Source of the DNA: Chloroflexota bacterium
GTDB taxonomy: Bacteria > Chloroflexota > Anaerolineae > Aggregatilineales > Phototrophicaceae
Assembly (NCBI GenBank): GCA_026707225.1
Contig: JAPOXG010000010.1
Span: forward strand, 62,001-126,000
DNA: 64,000 nucleotides
Direction of reading: 5' to 3'
Shown: positions 48,243 to 57,129 of the stretch, in pieces
Layout: the number at the start of each line of letters is the position of its first letter
How positions within the stretch are numbered: the first letter of the stretch is position 1
Program-made: the position numbers and the translations under genes
Notes under the pieces: model-generated
What the model saw: the letters and a program-made list of their open reading frames with translations, nothing else
Databases searched by the model: none
What the model was told of the DNA's origin: nothing

Positions 48243-49436
48243 CTATTTCGCGCCTTTGCCGCCTTTGAAGCCTTGCTGGCTGGCGATGTCTACCAGGTTG
48301 GTCTTGTAGTCGTAAGTATTCCGGCGCTTTTCCGCGTGGGCATCGCGGGCGAGTTGGACTAGCTTTTGCACCAGGTCTGTCGCCGCGTAGCCGTCTTCGC
48401 GCCACAGGTAAAATGCCAATGAGCCCGGCATGGTATTGATCTCGTTGAGAAACAGTTCGTTCTGGTCTGGTCGCACAAGATAGTCGATGCGCGCGATGCC
48501 GCGGCCATCCACGGCTTTGAAGGCGGCGATACTCGTATTCTGGATTTGTTGCGTGAGCTCGGCGCTGATTGGCGCGGGCACCAGGCGTTCGGCGCTCTTC
48601 ATGCCTTCGCGTCCCCGCAAGTATTTGTCTTCGTAAGACAGAAACTCATCCCAGGAGACCGGCTGTTCCAAGGTGGAAGCCTCATATTGGTCGCCGGATC
48701 CAATGACCGAGCAATTAATTTCGATGCCGTCTGTCACCGCGGGCTCAATTAGAATGCGCCGGTCGAAATTGGTTGCGATATCGATGCTGGCGCGCAGCAG
48801 CGCCTCCGTATCCGCGCGCCCAATGCCTATGCTGGAGCCGAGAGTCGCCGGCTTCACAAATAGCGGAAGCTCGAATTTGGCAAGCAACTCATCAATGACG
48901 ACATCAGGACGATCGAGCCAGGTATCACGGCTACACCAGAAATCATCAAGCACCGGTATTCCCGCCTGCCGCAGGACCGCTTTGGTCATGATCTTGTCAT
49001 TTGCCAGCGCCGACCCGAGCGTGGCATAACCGACGTAGGGAATATCCGCCAGCTCGAACAAGCCCTGAATGCTGCCATCCTCGCCATGTGAGCCATGGAG
49101 CGCGGGAAAGGCGACATCAACGCGCCGTATCTCGCTCTTGCTGAAGCGCCCGGCCAGCGGATCGACAATGAGTCCGTGATGCCGCGTATCGGGGGACAAG
49201 AGGCAAGCGCGCAGGCCGTCGTGGCGCTGAATATCGTCTTCCTGGAAGCTGTCGAGATCGCTGAGCGCGTCGCCGGTGAACCAGCGGCCATCGCGCGCTA
49301 TATATACCGGGACGACGTCGTAGTCTTCGGCGGGAAAGGCGCTCATGATCTGGTGCCCGGTGACGATGGAGACATCATGCTCTACGCTGCGTCCGCCAAA
49401 GATAACGGCTAGGGTGGTGCGGCGGCGACTGCTCAT
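48243..49436 (-). CDS. ddl: D-alanine--D-alanine ligase
   Basis: LAVIFGGRSVEHDVSIVTGHQIMSAF, ALHGSHGEDGSIQGLFELADIPYVG, FVKPATLGSSIGIGRA, FLNEINTMPGSLAFYLW. Confidence 0.95.
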   Translation of the reverse strand: MSSRRRTTLAVIFGGRSVEHDVSIVTGHQIMSAFPAEDYDVVPVYIARDGRWFTGDALSDLDSFQEDDIQRHDGLRACLLSPDTRHHGLIVDPLAGRFSKSEIRRVDVAFPALHGSHGEDGSIQGLFELADIPYVGYATLGSALANDKIMTKAVLRQAGIPVLDDFWCSRDTWLDRPDVVIDELLAKFELPLFVKPATLGSSIGIGRADTEALLRASIDIATNFDRRILIEPAVTDGIEINCSVIGSGDQYEASTLEQPVSWDEFLSYEDKYLRGREGMKSAERLVPAPISAELTQQIQNTSIAAFKAVDGRGIARIDYLVRPDQNELFLNEINTMPGSLAFYLWREDGYAATDLVQKLVQLARDAHAEKRRNTYDYKTNLVDIASQQGFKGGKGAK

Positions 49437-49463
49437 TGCGCGATCCTCTTTGTCAAGTCATCT

Positions 49464-51110
49464 TCAATATGTATCGGGCAGGTCGTTTAGAAAAAGCACG
49501 GTGTCTCCCGCTTTCAGGTTGCGCTGATACCAGTCTACCGATTCCTGCAGCGTCTCGACCACGCGAAGGCGCGACCGATCAAAGGAGGTAGAATGAATCG
49601 CATCGACAATGGGCTGCGTCCGCATCTTGCCGACCAGTATGATATCGGTGGCGTACCGCGCCGCCAGCAAGCCCAGCTTGCGGTTCTCGGCCTCGTGCAA
49701 ATCGCCCAATTCAATCATGCCAGGCGTGATCAGCAAGCGCGCGCCGGTCTCATGCAAGCCGAGGACTTGCAAGGCGCTGACGACTCCTTTGGGATTGGCG
49801 CTGTAGGCGTCATTGATGATGGTAATCCCGGCCGCGGTCTGCTTCACGACGAGTCGACTTTCGGCTGGCTGCAGGCTGCGGATGCGCCTGGCGATATCTC
49901 GCAGGGGAATCCCCTCGTGATAGGCGGCAGCAATGCACAGGAGCAAGTTGGTCACGTTGTGTTCGCCGACTACCTCCGTCGTGATGAGCGCGCGCTCGCC
50001 AGATGACGAGTGCGTGGCGGTAAAGGACAGACCTCCAAGCGTCGCCTTGACCTCGCTGGCGATCCAGGTGATGCCTTGCTCTTGCGCCGCTTCTGCCGTC
50101 AGCTCGCGGCTGACCGTTATGATGGTCTTCGGATAGCCTGCTTCGGCCATGGCGCGAACGTATGGATTGTCCCAATTCAAGACCGCCACGCCGTCGGCAG
50201 GCAGGTTTTTGACGATCTCGTATTTCGCCCGGCGGATGTTGTCCAGCGAGCCGAAGCGCTCCAGGTGCTGCGGTCCCACTTCGGTGACGATAGCGATATC
50301 AGGCGGCGTCAGTTGGCAGATACGATCGATCTCGCCTTCGACATAAGCGCCCATCTCGCTGATGAAATACTCGCAGCGGTAGTCGTCAGCCAGGTCCCGG
50401 TTTATCGCCAGCGAAATTCCCATCAAGGTGTTGAAGCTCTTGGGCGTGGCATACGCGCGATAGCGGACGCCGAGGATATCGCGCAGGAAGTTTTTGGTTG
50501 TCGTCTTGCCATAGCTGCCAGTGATCCCGATAATTTTAGGCTTGATCTGGTCCAGGGTGTCTGCCGCTTGCCGCAGATATCGGCGGCGCAGCGCGCTTTC
50601 CACTGGCTGCAGTAGCAAGTTTCCCGCAATCAGCCATAGGGGCGCGGCGAGGAAATGGATTAGACCGATTGCGCTGACGGCAAATGCAAGAACGAAATTC
50701 AATTCGCCAAGTTGAATCGTGTTGAGGGCGGCAAGCGCTGCGGCGAATCCCAGGACGCTCGCCAGCCAGGCGCCGGCCAGCAGCCGCTTCATTCTTGCTG
50801 TTGCGGCGAACGCTTGCTTGAATTCGTGTTGACGCGGCGGAACGACGGCGACAAGCGCGGCGATGATTATGACCATCTGTGGCACGACGCCGTTGGGCGC
50901 TTCGGCCAGCAGGCTACCGATCGCCAGTCCGAGGATCCAGGCGGCGATGGGCCGCGACGGGAGCGATCGCGAGCGGTCGCCTAGCATCCAGCGCAGATAG
51001 CGCTCGTTCATGTACTCTTCGATTTGATAGAAGCGCGCCTGCCGGTAGACCCGCAGCCAGGCGCCGATCAACCAGACCGCGGCCAATACGGCGAGCAGAA
51101 TCTCAGACAT
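49464..51110 (-). CDS. MurF-like Mur ligase with an N-terminal multi-TM region
   Basis: GITGSYGKTTTKNFLRDILGVRYRAYATPKSFNTLMGISLAI, TEVGPQHLERFGSLDNIRRAKYEI, NDAYSANPKGVVSALQVL, ITPGMIELGDLHEAENRKLG; first ~190 aa hydrophobic. Confidence 0.85.
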   Translation of the reverse strand: MSEILLAVLAAVWLIGAWLRVYRQARFYQIEEYMNERYLRWMLGDRSRSLPSRPIAAWILGLAIGSLLAEAPNGVVPQMVIIIAALVAVVPPRQHEFKQAFAATARMKRLLAGAWLASVLGFAAALAALNTIQLGELNFVLAFAVSAIGLIHFLAAPLWLIAGNLLLQPVESALRRRYLRQAADTLDQIKPKIIGITGSYGKTTTKNFLRDILGVRYRAYATPKSFNTLMGISLAINRDLADDYRCEYFISEMGAYVEGEIDRICQLTPPDIAIVTEVGPQHLERFGSLDNIRRAKYEIVKNLPADGVAVLNWDNPYVRAMAEAGYPKTIITVSRELTAEAAQEQGITWIASEVKATLGGLSFTATHSSSGERALITTEVVGEHNVTNLLLCIAAAYHEGIPLRDIARRIRSLQPAESRLVVKQTAAGITIINDAYSANPKGVVSALQVLGLHETGARLLITPGMIELGDLHEAENRKLGLLAARYATDIILVGKMRTQPIVDAIHSTSFDRSRLRVVETLQESVDWYQRNLKAGDTVLFLNDLPDTY

Positions 51111-51200
51111 TCTCCACCATGCTTAGTCATCGCACAGTCATTATAGACGTGAACCGACTGGACGGAAAAGTGAGCGGCCGCGCGCTTTGATTTTGGAAAG

Positions 51201-51980
51201 CTACGCGCTTCGATAAAGCGCATCCATGATGCTGGCGGTTCTATCGGGGAAATCGAGATAGGCGTAGTGCCCGGCGCCCTCATGGATGATCAGCGCGGCA
51301 TCAGGAATGGCGGCTTCCAGCTTTCGCCCCATCCAAAGCGGCGTCTCCTCGTCTTCGTCTCCCCAGATCAAAATGGTCGGGAGGGAGACGCGTTTCGCGT
51401 GGTCCAGCAGGTCCTGGTTGACGACATTTATCAGCGTCTGCCGCAGGATCGGCGAGGCTGTTCGGTAATCATCGGAGCCGAATCGTCGGTTGTAGCTTTC
51501 GCGGAGACTGTCCGCCGCTGACTTGGCGCCGATGTTCTCAAGGCTCCGGCGAAGGGACTTGTACGCGCTCAAGCGCAATCGAGTCCGAAGCGCCGCTTCA
51601 ATCTTGATGCCGGCGCTATTCGACAAGACCAGGCTTTCAATGCGGTCGCCATGTGCTGATCCCAAAATCAGACCGATGCGCCCGCCTAACGAGTGTCCAA
51701 AGTAGTGAACTTTGTTGATGCCGAGGTGATCCAGGCAGGCGAGACAAAATGCCGCATAGTCAAATATGGTGAATGGCTCGTTTGGTTCGTCGCTGCCGCC
51801 GAAACCGGGCAGATCAATTTGGAGGCAGCAATATCCCAGCTGGCTCAGGCGGAGAGAGAGGGGCGCCAGAAGTTCAATGCTGGCGCCCCATCCGTGGACC
51901 ATCAGTATCGGCGGTCCTTCGCCGACGACTTCTTGCCTGATTCGAATGCCGTTGATGACGACATTGCCGCTATGGCCCAC
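51201..51980 (-). CDS. Alpha/beta hydrolase
   Basis: PPILMVHGWGASIELLAPLSLRLSQLGYCCLQIDLPGFGGSDEP, VHYFGHSLGGRIGLILG, LIWGDEDEETPLWMG. Confidence 0.9.
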   Translation of the reverse strand: MGHSGNVVINGIRIRQEVVGEGPPILMVHGWGASIELLAPLSLRLSQLGYCCLQIDLPGFGGSDEPNEPFTIFDYAAFCLACLDHLGINKVHYFGHSLGGRIGLILGSAHGDRIESLVLSNSAGIKIEAALRTRLRLSAYKSLRRSLENIGAKSAADSLRESYNRRFGSDDYRTASPILRQTLINVVNQDLLDHAKRVSLPTILIWGDEDEETPLWMGRKLEAAIPDAALIIHEGAGHYAYLDFPDRTASIMDALYRSA

Positions 51981-51986
51981 AGTGCA

Positions 51987-53927
51987 TTAGCCGATTGCGC
52001 TCAGCGGAATGGCGACTTGACGCGCGCGTCGTCGTTCGTTGATCGGCGTCACCGGCGGGCATTCCCAAGCCATTTCTTCGGTGGTGGAGCGTTCCTTGGC
52101 GAACTTGGGCAATATCCCGCAAGCGAAGCACTTGTCGCGGCAATCGACCCGCGTCTCGCCCTTGACGCTCATCAAGTAGTCCTCGCGCAGGAACTTCTTG
52201 TGAATGCCGACATCGATATGATCCCAGGGGAAGACCTCTTCGAGATCGCGCTCGCGAAAGTTGTAGAAATCCGGCTCAATGCCCAGCTCAGCGAAAGCCC
52301 GCAGCCATTTGCCGTGTTGGTGTTGATCCTGCCAGGCATCGAACTTGCAGCCTAGCTCCCAAGCGCGTCGAATGACGGCTCCCAGCCGGCGATCGCCGCG
52401 GCTGAGCCAGCCTTCAAACTCGCTGTCTTCGTAGTTGTTCCAGCGCAAATGCATGCCGCCGCGCCGCATCTGCCGTTTCAACAAGCGCTGCTTGCGATCG
52501 ACGCTTTCGCGGCTGTCTTGCGGCGCCCACTGAAATGGCGTGTGCGGCTTGGGGATGAAGGTGCTGACGCCGACGTTAAGCGTCGCTTTCTTGCCCAGAA
52601 TCCGGGCGCCTTCATTCAGCGTCTTAACGCACAAGTCGATAATCGCCTGCACATCCTCAAGCGTCTCCTCGGGGTGGCCAATCATGAAATAGAACTTGAT
52701 GGTGCGCCAGCCGCGCGAGTAGACGTCGCGCGCTGTTTGCAGCACCTGTTCATCGGGCACATATTTGTTGATCAAATCGCGCATTTTCTCGGTCGCCGCT
52801 TCCGGCGCGAACGTGAAGCCGCTGCGGCGGGTTCCGCCAATCTTTTCCAGCAGATCCGCGCTGGCGCTCTCGATGCGCAAACTGGGTAAACTGAGGCTGA
52901 GGCCGGCGTCCTTGTATACGCGATTGACTTCTTCCGCCAGTTCCTCCACCCAGACATAATCTGACGACGACAGACTGAGCAGGCTAATCTCTTCAAAGCC
53001 GGTATGCTTGACGATTTCGGCGATGGCCGACATGATCTCGGCCACGGGCCGCTCGCGAACCGGGCGCGTCACCATGCCCGCGTGGCAGAAGCGGCAGCCG
53101 CGCGTGCAGCCGCGCATGATTTCGATTGGCGCGCGATTATGCACGGTGTCGATATTGGGCACGATGAACTTGGTGAAGGGCTTGGGCAATGTGATGACGA
53201 TGCGTTTCAAGACGCGGGCCGGGATGCCCGGCTCTTTGGGCGCAATCGAGCATATAGTGCCGTCATCGTTGTATTCCACCTCATAGAAGCGCGGCACATA
53301 CATGCCCTGTATCTTGGCGATTTCGCGCAATTGTTCCTGACGGCGCAGCCCCCGCAGCCTGCCGACGGCTCTGGCGATTTCGACGATGATCTCTTCGCCC
53401 TCGCCAATGACAAAGGCATCAATGAAGTCGGCCATCGGCTCGGGATTGAAACAGGCGTGCCCGCCAGCGATGACCAAGGGATAGCGCTCGTCGCGATCTC
53501 GGCTTAGCAGTGGCAGGCCAGCCAGGTCGAGCAGGTTGACCGCGTTGGTATAGAGCTGCTCATAGGGCAGGCTAATGCCCAGCAAATCGAAATCGCGCAG
53601 GAGATGTTTAGTCTCCAGCGAGAATAGCGGAATCTCACCCTGGCGCATCAGCGCTTCCATATCCAACCAGGGCGAGAAGACGCGTTCCGCCAGCATATTC
53701 GGCTGCTGGTTCAGCTGATGGTAGAGGTTCATAATGCCCAGGTTGGACATGCCCAAATCGTAAATGTCGGGGAAAGCCAGGGCGACTTTGACATCGGCGC
53801 GCGCCCAGTCCTTGATGACGCTGTTGTATTCGCCGCCGACATAGCGACCGGGTTTTTCCACCGCCAGCAGGTGGCGTTCCAGCTGGCTTTCAATGCGCCG
53901 CGGATCCATGATTGAAGCGCTAACCAT
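51987..53927 (-). CDS. TIGR03960-type radical SAM protein with B12-binding-like N-terminus
   Basis: EKPGRYVGGEYNSVIKDWARADVKVALAFPDIYDLGMSNLGIMNLYHQLN; MRGCTRGCRFCHAGMVTRPVRERPV (CxxxCxxC); HPEETLEDVQAIIDLC. Confidence 0.88.
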   Translation of the reverse strand: MVSASIMDPRRIESQLERHLLAVEKPGRYVGGEYNSVIKDWARADVKVALAFPDIYDLGMSNLGIMNLYHQLNQQPNMLAERVFSPWLDMEALMRQGEIPLFSLETKHLLRDFDLLGISLPYEQLYTNAVNLLDLAGLPLLSRDRDERYPLVIAGGHACFNPEPMADFIDAFVIGEGEEIIVEIARAVGRLRGLRRQEQLREIAKIQGMYVPRFYEVEYNDDGTICSIAPKEPGIPARVLKRIVITLPKPFTKFIVPNIDTVHNRAPIEIMRGCTRGCRFCHAGMVTRPVRERPVAEIMSAIAEIVKHTGFEEISLLSLSSSDYVWVEELAEEVNRVYKDAGLSLSLPSLRIESASADLLEKIGGTRRSGFTFAPEAATEKMRDLINKYVPDEQVLQTARDVYSRGWRTIKFYFMIGHPEETLEDVQAIIDLCVKTLNEGARILGKKATLNVGVSTFIPKPHTPFQWAPQDSRESVDRKQRLLKRQMRRGGMHLRWNNYEDSEFEGWLSRGDRRLGAVIRRAWELGCKFDAWQDQHQHGKWLRAFAELGIEPDFYNFRERDLEEVFPWDHIDVGIHKKFLREDYLMSVKGETRVDCRDKCFACGILPKFAKERSTTEEMAWECPPVTPINERRRARQVAIPLSAIG

Positions 53928-54015
53928 TTCTGCCTCTCGTTTACTGCCCGGCTTCGAGTATAACCTAAGGCAGTTCCAATGTATAGCGATTCCAATGGCA
54001 GGGAGCGTCATTCAC

Positions 54016-54513
54016 ATGAACCCTCAACAGGTTACGACTCTCTTCGACTACCACTACGCTTCGTATGACAGAATCCGGCATTGCGCCGTCGCGCTGTCTC
54101 AAGACCAGTTCGTCGCCGATTCGAGCTATTCTGTCGGCTCGGTCCGCAACCAACTGGCGCACTGTCTGATGGTCGACATTCGCTGGCTGGCGCGGCTGAA
54201 TCGGCAGCCGCCGCCGGAAATGGAATACGAGGATTTCCCCGATCAAGCGACGCTTTGGCGCGAATGGGAAGAAGTCCAAGACCAGGTGATGACGTATGTC
54301 AGCCGGTTAAACGCGGAGGAACTGGACGAGGTCGTCGATTTGCAATTCCCCGATCGTGGCGGATTGCGGCGCAGTCGTCGCTGGCAGATCCTGGTTCACA
54401 TGGTAAATCATGGCACCGATCACCGGGCACAGATTCTGGCGCTGCTTGCTGGTTTCGGCGCGGCGACCTTTGAACAGGATCTGATGCTGCATCTTTGGTC
54501 GGCGGAGGCATAA
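54016..54513 (+). CDS. DinB family protein
   Basis: MNPQQVTTLFDYHYASYDRIRHCAVALSQDQFVADSSYSVGSVRNQLAHCLMVDIRWLARL...LVHMVNHGTDHRAQILALL. Confidence 0.85.
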   Translation: MNPQQVTTLFDYHYASYDRIRHCAVALSQDQFVADSSYSVGSVRNQLAHCLMVDIRWLARLNRQPPPEMEYEDFPDQATLWREWEEVQDQVMTYVSRLNAEELDEVVDLQFPDRGGLRRSRRWQILVHMVNHGTDHRAQILALLAGFGAATFEQDLMLHLWSAEA

Positions 54514-54516
54514 GCC

Positions 54517-55428
54517 TTAGAGCCGGCCCAATTCGCGGGCGATCTCGCCAGCGATGCGCGCATTGTTGATGAGCAAGGCGATATTCGCCGCCATCGAGGC
54601 GCCCTTCGTCAATTCGCTCACGCGACTGAGCACATAGGGCGTGATGTCCTTGCCGCCGATAGCCGATGCCGCCGCGTCACGCGTCGCCTGCGCGATGGCG
54701 GCCTCGGCGATTTCCAGATCCAGCTCATGTTCGGCGGGCGCCGGCACGGCAACCAATATACCGTTCTGAGCGCCCAAAGCCTGCGCCGCTCGTATAATCG
54801 CGGCCGCCTCCGCCGCCGATTCAATGCGCTGATCAATCGGCAGGTTCGTCCGTCCTGAGTAAAACGCCGGCAGTACATCTGTCCGGTAGCCAAGTATTGG
54901 CACGCCGTTCGTTTCAAGCGCCTCGAGCGTCAGGGGCAGATCAAGTATCGACTTCGCGCCTGACGAGACCACTGTGACTGGCGTTCGTCCGAATTCGGTC
55001 AAATCGGCCGAGACATCATGGGGCTGACCGCGGTGCACGCCGCCGATGCCGCCAGTCGCGAACAACTTAATTCCCGCCATCTTGGCGACGATCATCGTGC
55101 CCGCAACCGTCGTGGCGCCGTACTGACCTAAGGCGGTCGCGATTGCCAGGTCTCGGCGGCTGCACTTTCGCACCTGAGCGGCCGGCATGCGCGCCAGCGA
55201 TTCAATGTCTTCAGCGCCGATGCCAACGGTGATAGCTCCTTTGAGAATGGCGATGGTCGCCGGTATTGCGCTGGCATCGCGAACGGCCGCTTCCATCGCC
55301 AGCGCCGTCTCCACGTTTGTCGGGTGGGGAAGGCCGTGCGTGATTAAGGTCGATTCGAGGGCGACGACGGGCGCCCCGTCTTCCAGGGCGGCTTTCACTT
55401 CGGGACGGATGGTCAGGGGCAAGGTCAT
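54517..55428 (-). CDS. psuG: Pseudouridine-5'-phosphate glycosidase
   Basis: VVALESTLITHGLPHPTNVETALAMEAAVRDA, GATTVAGTMIVAKMAGIKLFATGGIGGVHRG, DLTEFGRTPVTVVSSGAKSILDLPLTLEALETNGVPILGY. Confidence 0.95.
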   Translation of the reverse strand: MTLPLTIRPEVKAALEDGAPVVALESTLITHGLPHPTNVETALAMEAAVRDASAIPATIAILKGAITVGIGAEDIESLARMPAAQVRKCSRRDLAIATALGQYGATTVAGTMIVAKMAGIKLFATGGIGGVHRGQPHDVSADLTEFGRTPVTVVSSGAKSILDLPLTLEALETNGVPILGYRTDVLPAFYSGRTNLPIDQRIESAAEAAAIIRAAQALGAQNGILVAVPAPAEHELDLEIAEAAIAQATRDAAASAIGGKDITPYVLSRVSELTKGASMAANIALLINNARIAGEIARELGRL

Positions 55429-55457
55429 GCAGGCGTCTTTCTTTCTTGTTCGGGCGG

Positions 55458-55522
55458 GCGGGCGAGACAAGTCTCGCCCCTACATTGTCCGTTATGGCGG
55501 GAGAGACAAGTCTCGCCCCTAC
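55458..55522. repeat. Two tandem copies of a palindromic element (core GGCGAGACAAGTCTCGCCCCTAC)
   Basis: Copy 1: GGCGAGAC-AA-GTCTCGCC at 55461-55478 then CCTAC. Copy 2: GGGAGAGACAAGTCTCGCCCCTAC at about 55499-55522. 36-bp period; intergenic. Confidence 0.75.
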
Positions 55523-55547
55523 GGATTGGGATTTGGCGGGTGACGAA

Positions 55548-56210
55548 CTATTCTGGCAGGAAACGCAGCTCCATGCGATGGACTTTGTGATGCAGGTCGG
55601 ACAAGCCAAGGTGCTCCATCAGCTGATCGGGACGCAAATTGCCCCGGTCGCCGACGGAGAGATGAGCGATCAGATTGTCATGGTTATCGAGACGCAGTCC
55701 CAAAATCAGCGGCCGAATATCCATGACGCTACGCTTCCGCCGGCGCACGCGGTCAACGATGATGGTCTTGCGGCTGAGCAATTCGTCGATCCTCCGCTGC
55801 AAATGCTGACGGTCGATGTCATCCAGAAACTGAATGCGATATTCCGCGTTGTCGACGAGCGAGTGCAAGGTCGATGCGCGGGTATCGACCTCGACAATCG
55901 CGCCGATGGTTAAACCGTGGGGCGATACCGACAGCAAGCGTTCCCGCAGTTCGTCTTCGCGCAGGTCAATTCGCTCGCGCAAGGAAATATCGAGAATCTC
56001 ACATTCGCTGGAGATGCCCAGCGGCAGCGGCATCGCAAGCGAAATGCGCGGACGCGTATTGAAGCCCTTCGTGTAAAGTATCGGCAAATCAGCGCGCCGC
56101 AGCACGCGCTCCCATATTTTGGCGGTATCGAGATTGCTGGTGTAAATCAACGGTCCCGATTTGCCGAAGGTCACCCGAAGACGTTGAGCGACCGGCGATA
56201 GATGGCTCAT
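55548..56210 (-). CDS. TIGR03936/DUF2344 radical-SAM-associated protein
   Basis: QRLRVTFGKSGPLIYTSNLDTAKIWERVLRRADLPILYTKGFNTRPRISLAMPLPLGISSECEILDISL. ATG 56210. Confidence 0.85.
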   Translation of the reverse strand: MSHLSPVAQRLRVTFGKSGPLIYTSNLDTAKIWERVLRRADLPILYTKGFNTRPRISLAMPLPLGISSECEILDISLRERIDLREDELRERLLSVSPHGLTIGAIVEVDTRASTLHSLVDNAEYRIQFLDDIDRQHLQRRIDELLSRKTIIVDRVRRRKRSVMDIRPLILGLRLDNHDNLIAHLSVGDRGNLRPDQLMEHLGLSDLHHKVHRMELRFLPE

Positions 56211-56290
56211 TTGTTCGAATCGCTTTCTGGAAATTCGCAGCGCGCTACTGTACAATATTGTATGTGCTGGTCGCAGATGATGGAAGGCGC

Positions 56291-56767
56291 ATGGGTCAGC
56301 AAGCGGAAACGAGCGACGATGCGCGGGAACTGCGTCCGCTAGCGCCGGGGCGCGCTGAACGGCGTGGCGTCTGGTTGAGCGTGCTGCTGCCATTCATGCT
56401 TGTATTGATCACCGTGATCGCAATTGTCGGCACGATTCTTTCGCTGCGGTCTCCGGTTCAGGTGGCGGTGCTGGCGGATTCGATGCTGACGGCGCTGGTG
56501 CTTTGTCCGCTGGTCTTGTGCATGTTTCCGTTGGTCATCTTGAGCTTGGTCTTGGTGGCATTGCTCAACCGCTGGCATCCCAGGTCTCGCTCGCCCTTAC
56601 GGCGTTTGGAAGCCTGGACTGCGATGATGGAGCAAAACGTTGAGGGCTGGCTGGGAAATGTGGACGAACGCGTTTTGAATTGGGCGGTACGGATGGCGCC
56701 ACTTCGCGAACTGCTGACCACCTTTGAGCCGCCCGCCGTTGAGTCAAGCGAAAAGGGAAGCGAATGA
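56291..56767 (+). CDS. Two-TM membrane protein of unknown function
   Basis: Hydrophobic segments GVWLSVLLPFMLVLITVIAIVGTILSL and LTALVLCPLVLCMFPLVILSLVLVALL; ATGA overlap with the next gene. Confidence 0.5.
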   Translation: MGQQAETSDDARELRPLAPGRAERRGVWLSVLLPFMLVLITVIAIVGTILSLRSPVQVAVLADSMLTALVLCPLVLCMFPLVILSLVLVALLNRWHPRSRSPLRRLEAWTAMMEQNVEGWLGNVDERVLNWAVRMAPLRELLTTFEPPAVESSEKGSE

Positions 56768-57039
56768 GCGGAACAGATAGCGGGCAACCGCAGGACAGCT
56801 TGCAAGAGCGCAAAGCGCGCATTATCGTCGCCGGCGCGGCTCTGGGCGCGGCGCTCGGTTTGCTTTCGAGCTATCTCTACACACGCGCGGCCGAAGAGAG
56901 CGACAGCCCAGAGGCGGGCGCGCCCAACTCAGTATCGACCGGGCAAGCGCTGGCTGTGCTCTTGGCTATCCTGGGCCTCGTGCGCCAAATAGCCGAGCTG
57001 GGCAAACCGAAATCAAACGAGAAGTCGGGCAAGAAATAA
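56764..57039 (+). CDS. Small membrane protein of unknown function
   Basis: RIIVAGAALGAALGLLSSYLYTRAAEES...QALAVLLAILGLVRQIAELGK; coupled to the upstream ORF. Confidence 0.5.
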   Translation: MSGTDSGQPQDSLQERKARIIVAGAALGAALGLLSSYLYTRAAEESDSPEAGAPNSVSTGQALAVLLAILGLVRQIAELGKPKSNEKSGKK

Positions 57040-57129
57040 GACGCGAGCGGGCTTTTACGCGCTCTTGGTCCGTCGCCCTTGCATATGTTTGGCTTCGGCG
57101 AGCGAACAAAGAGTGAACGCCATAAATCG

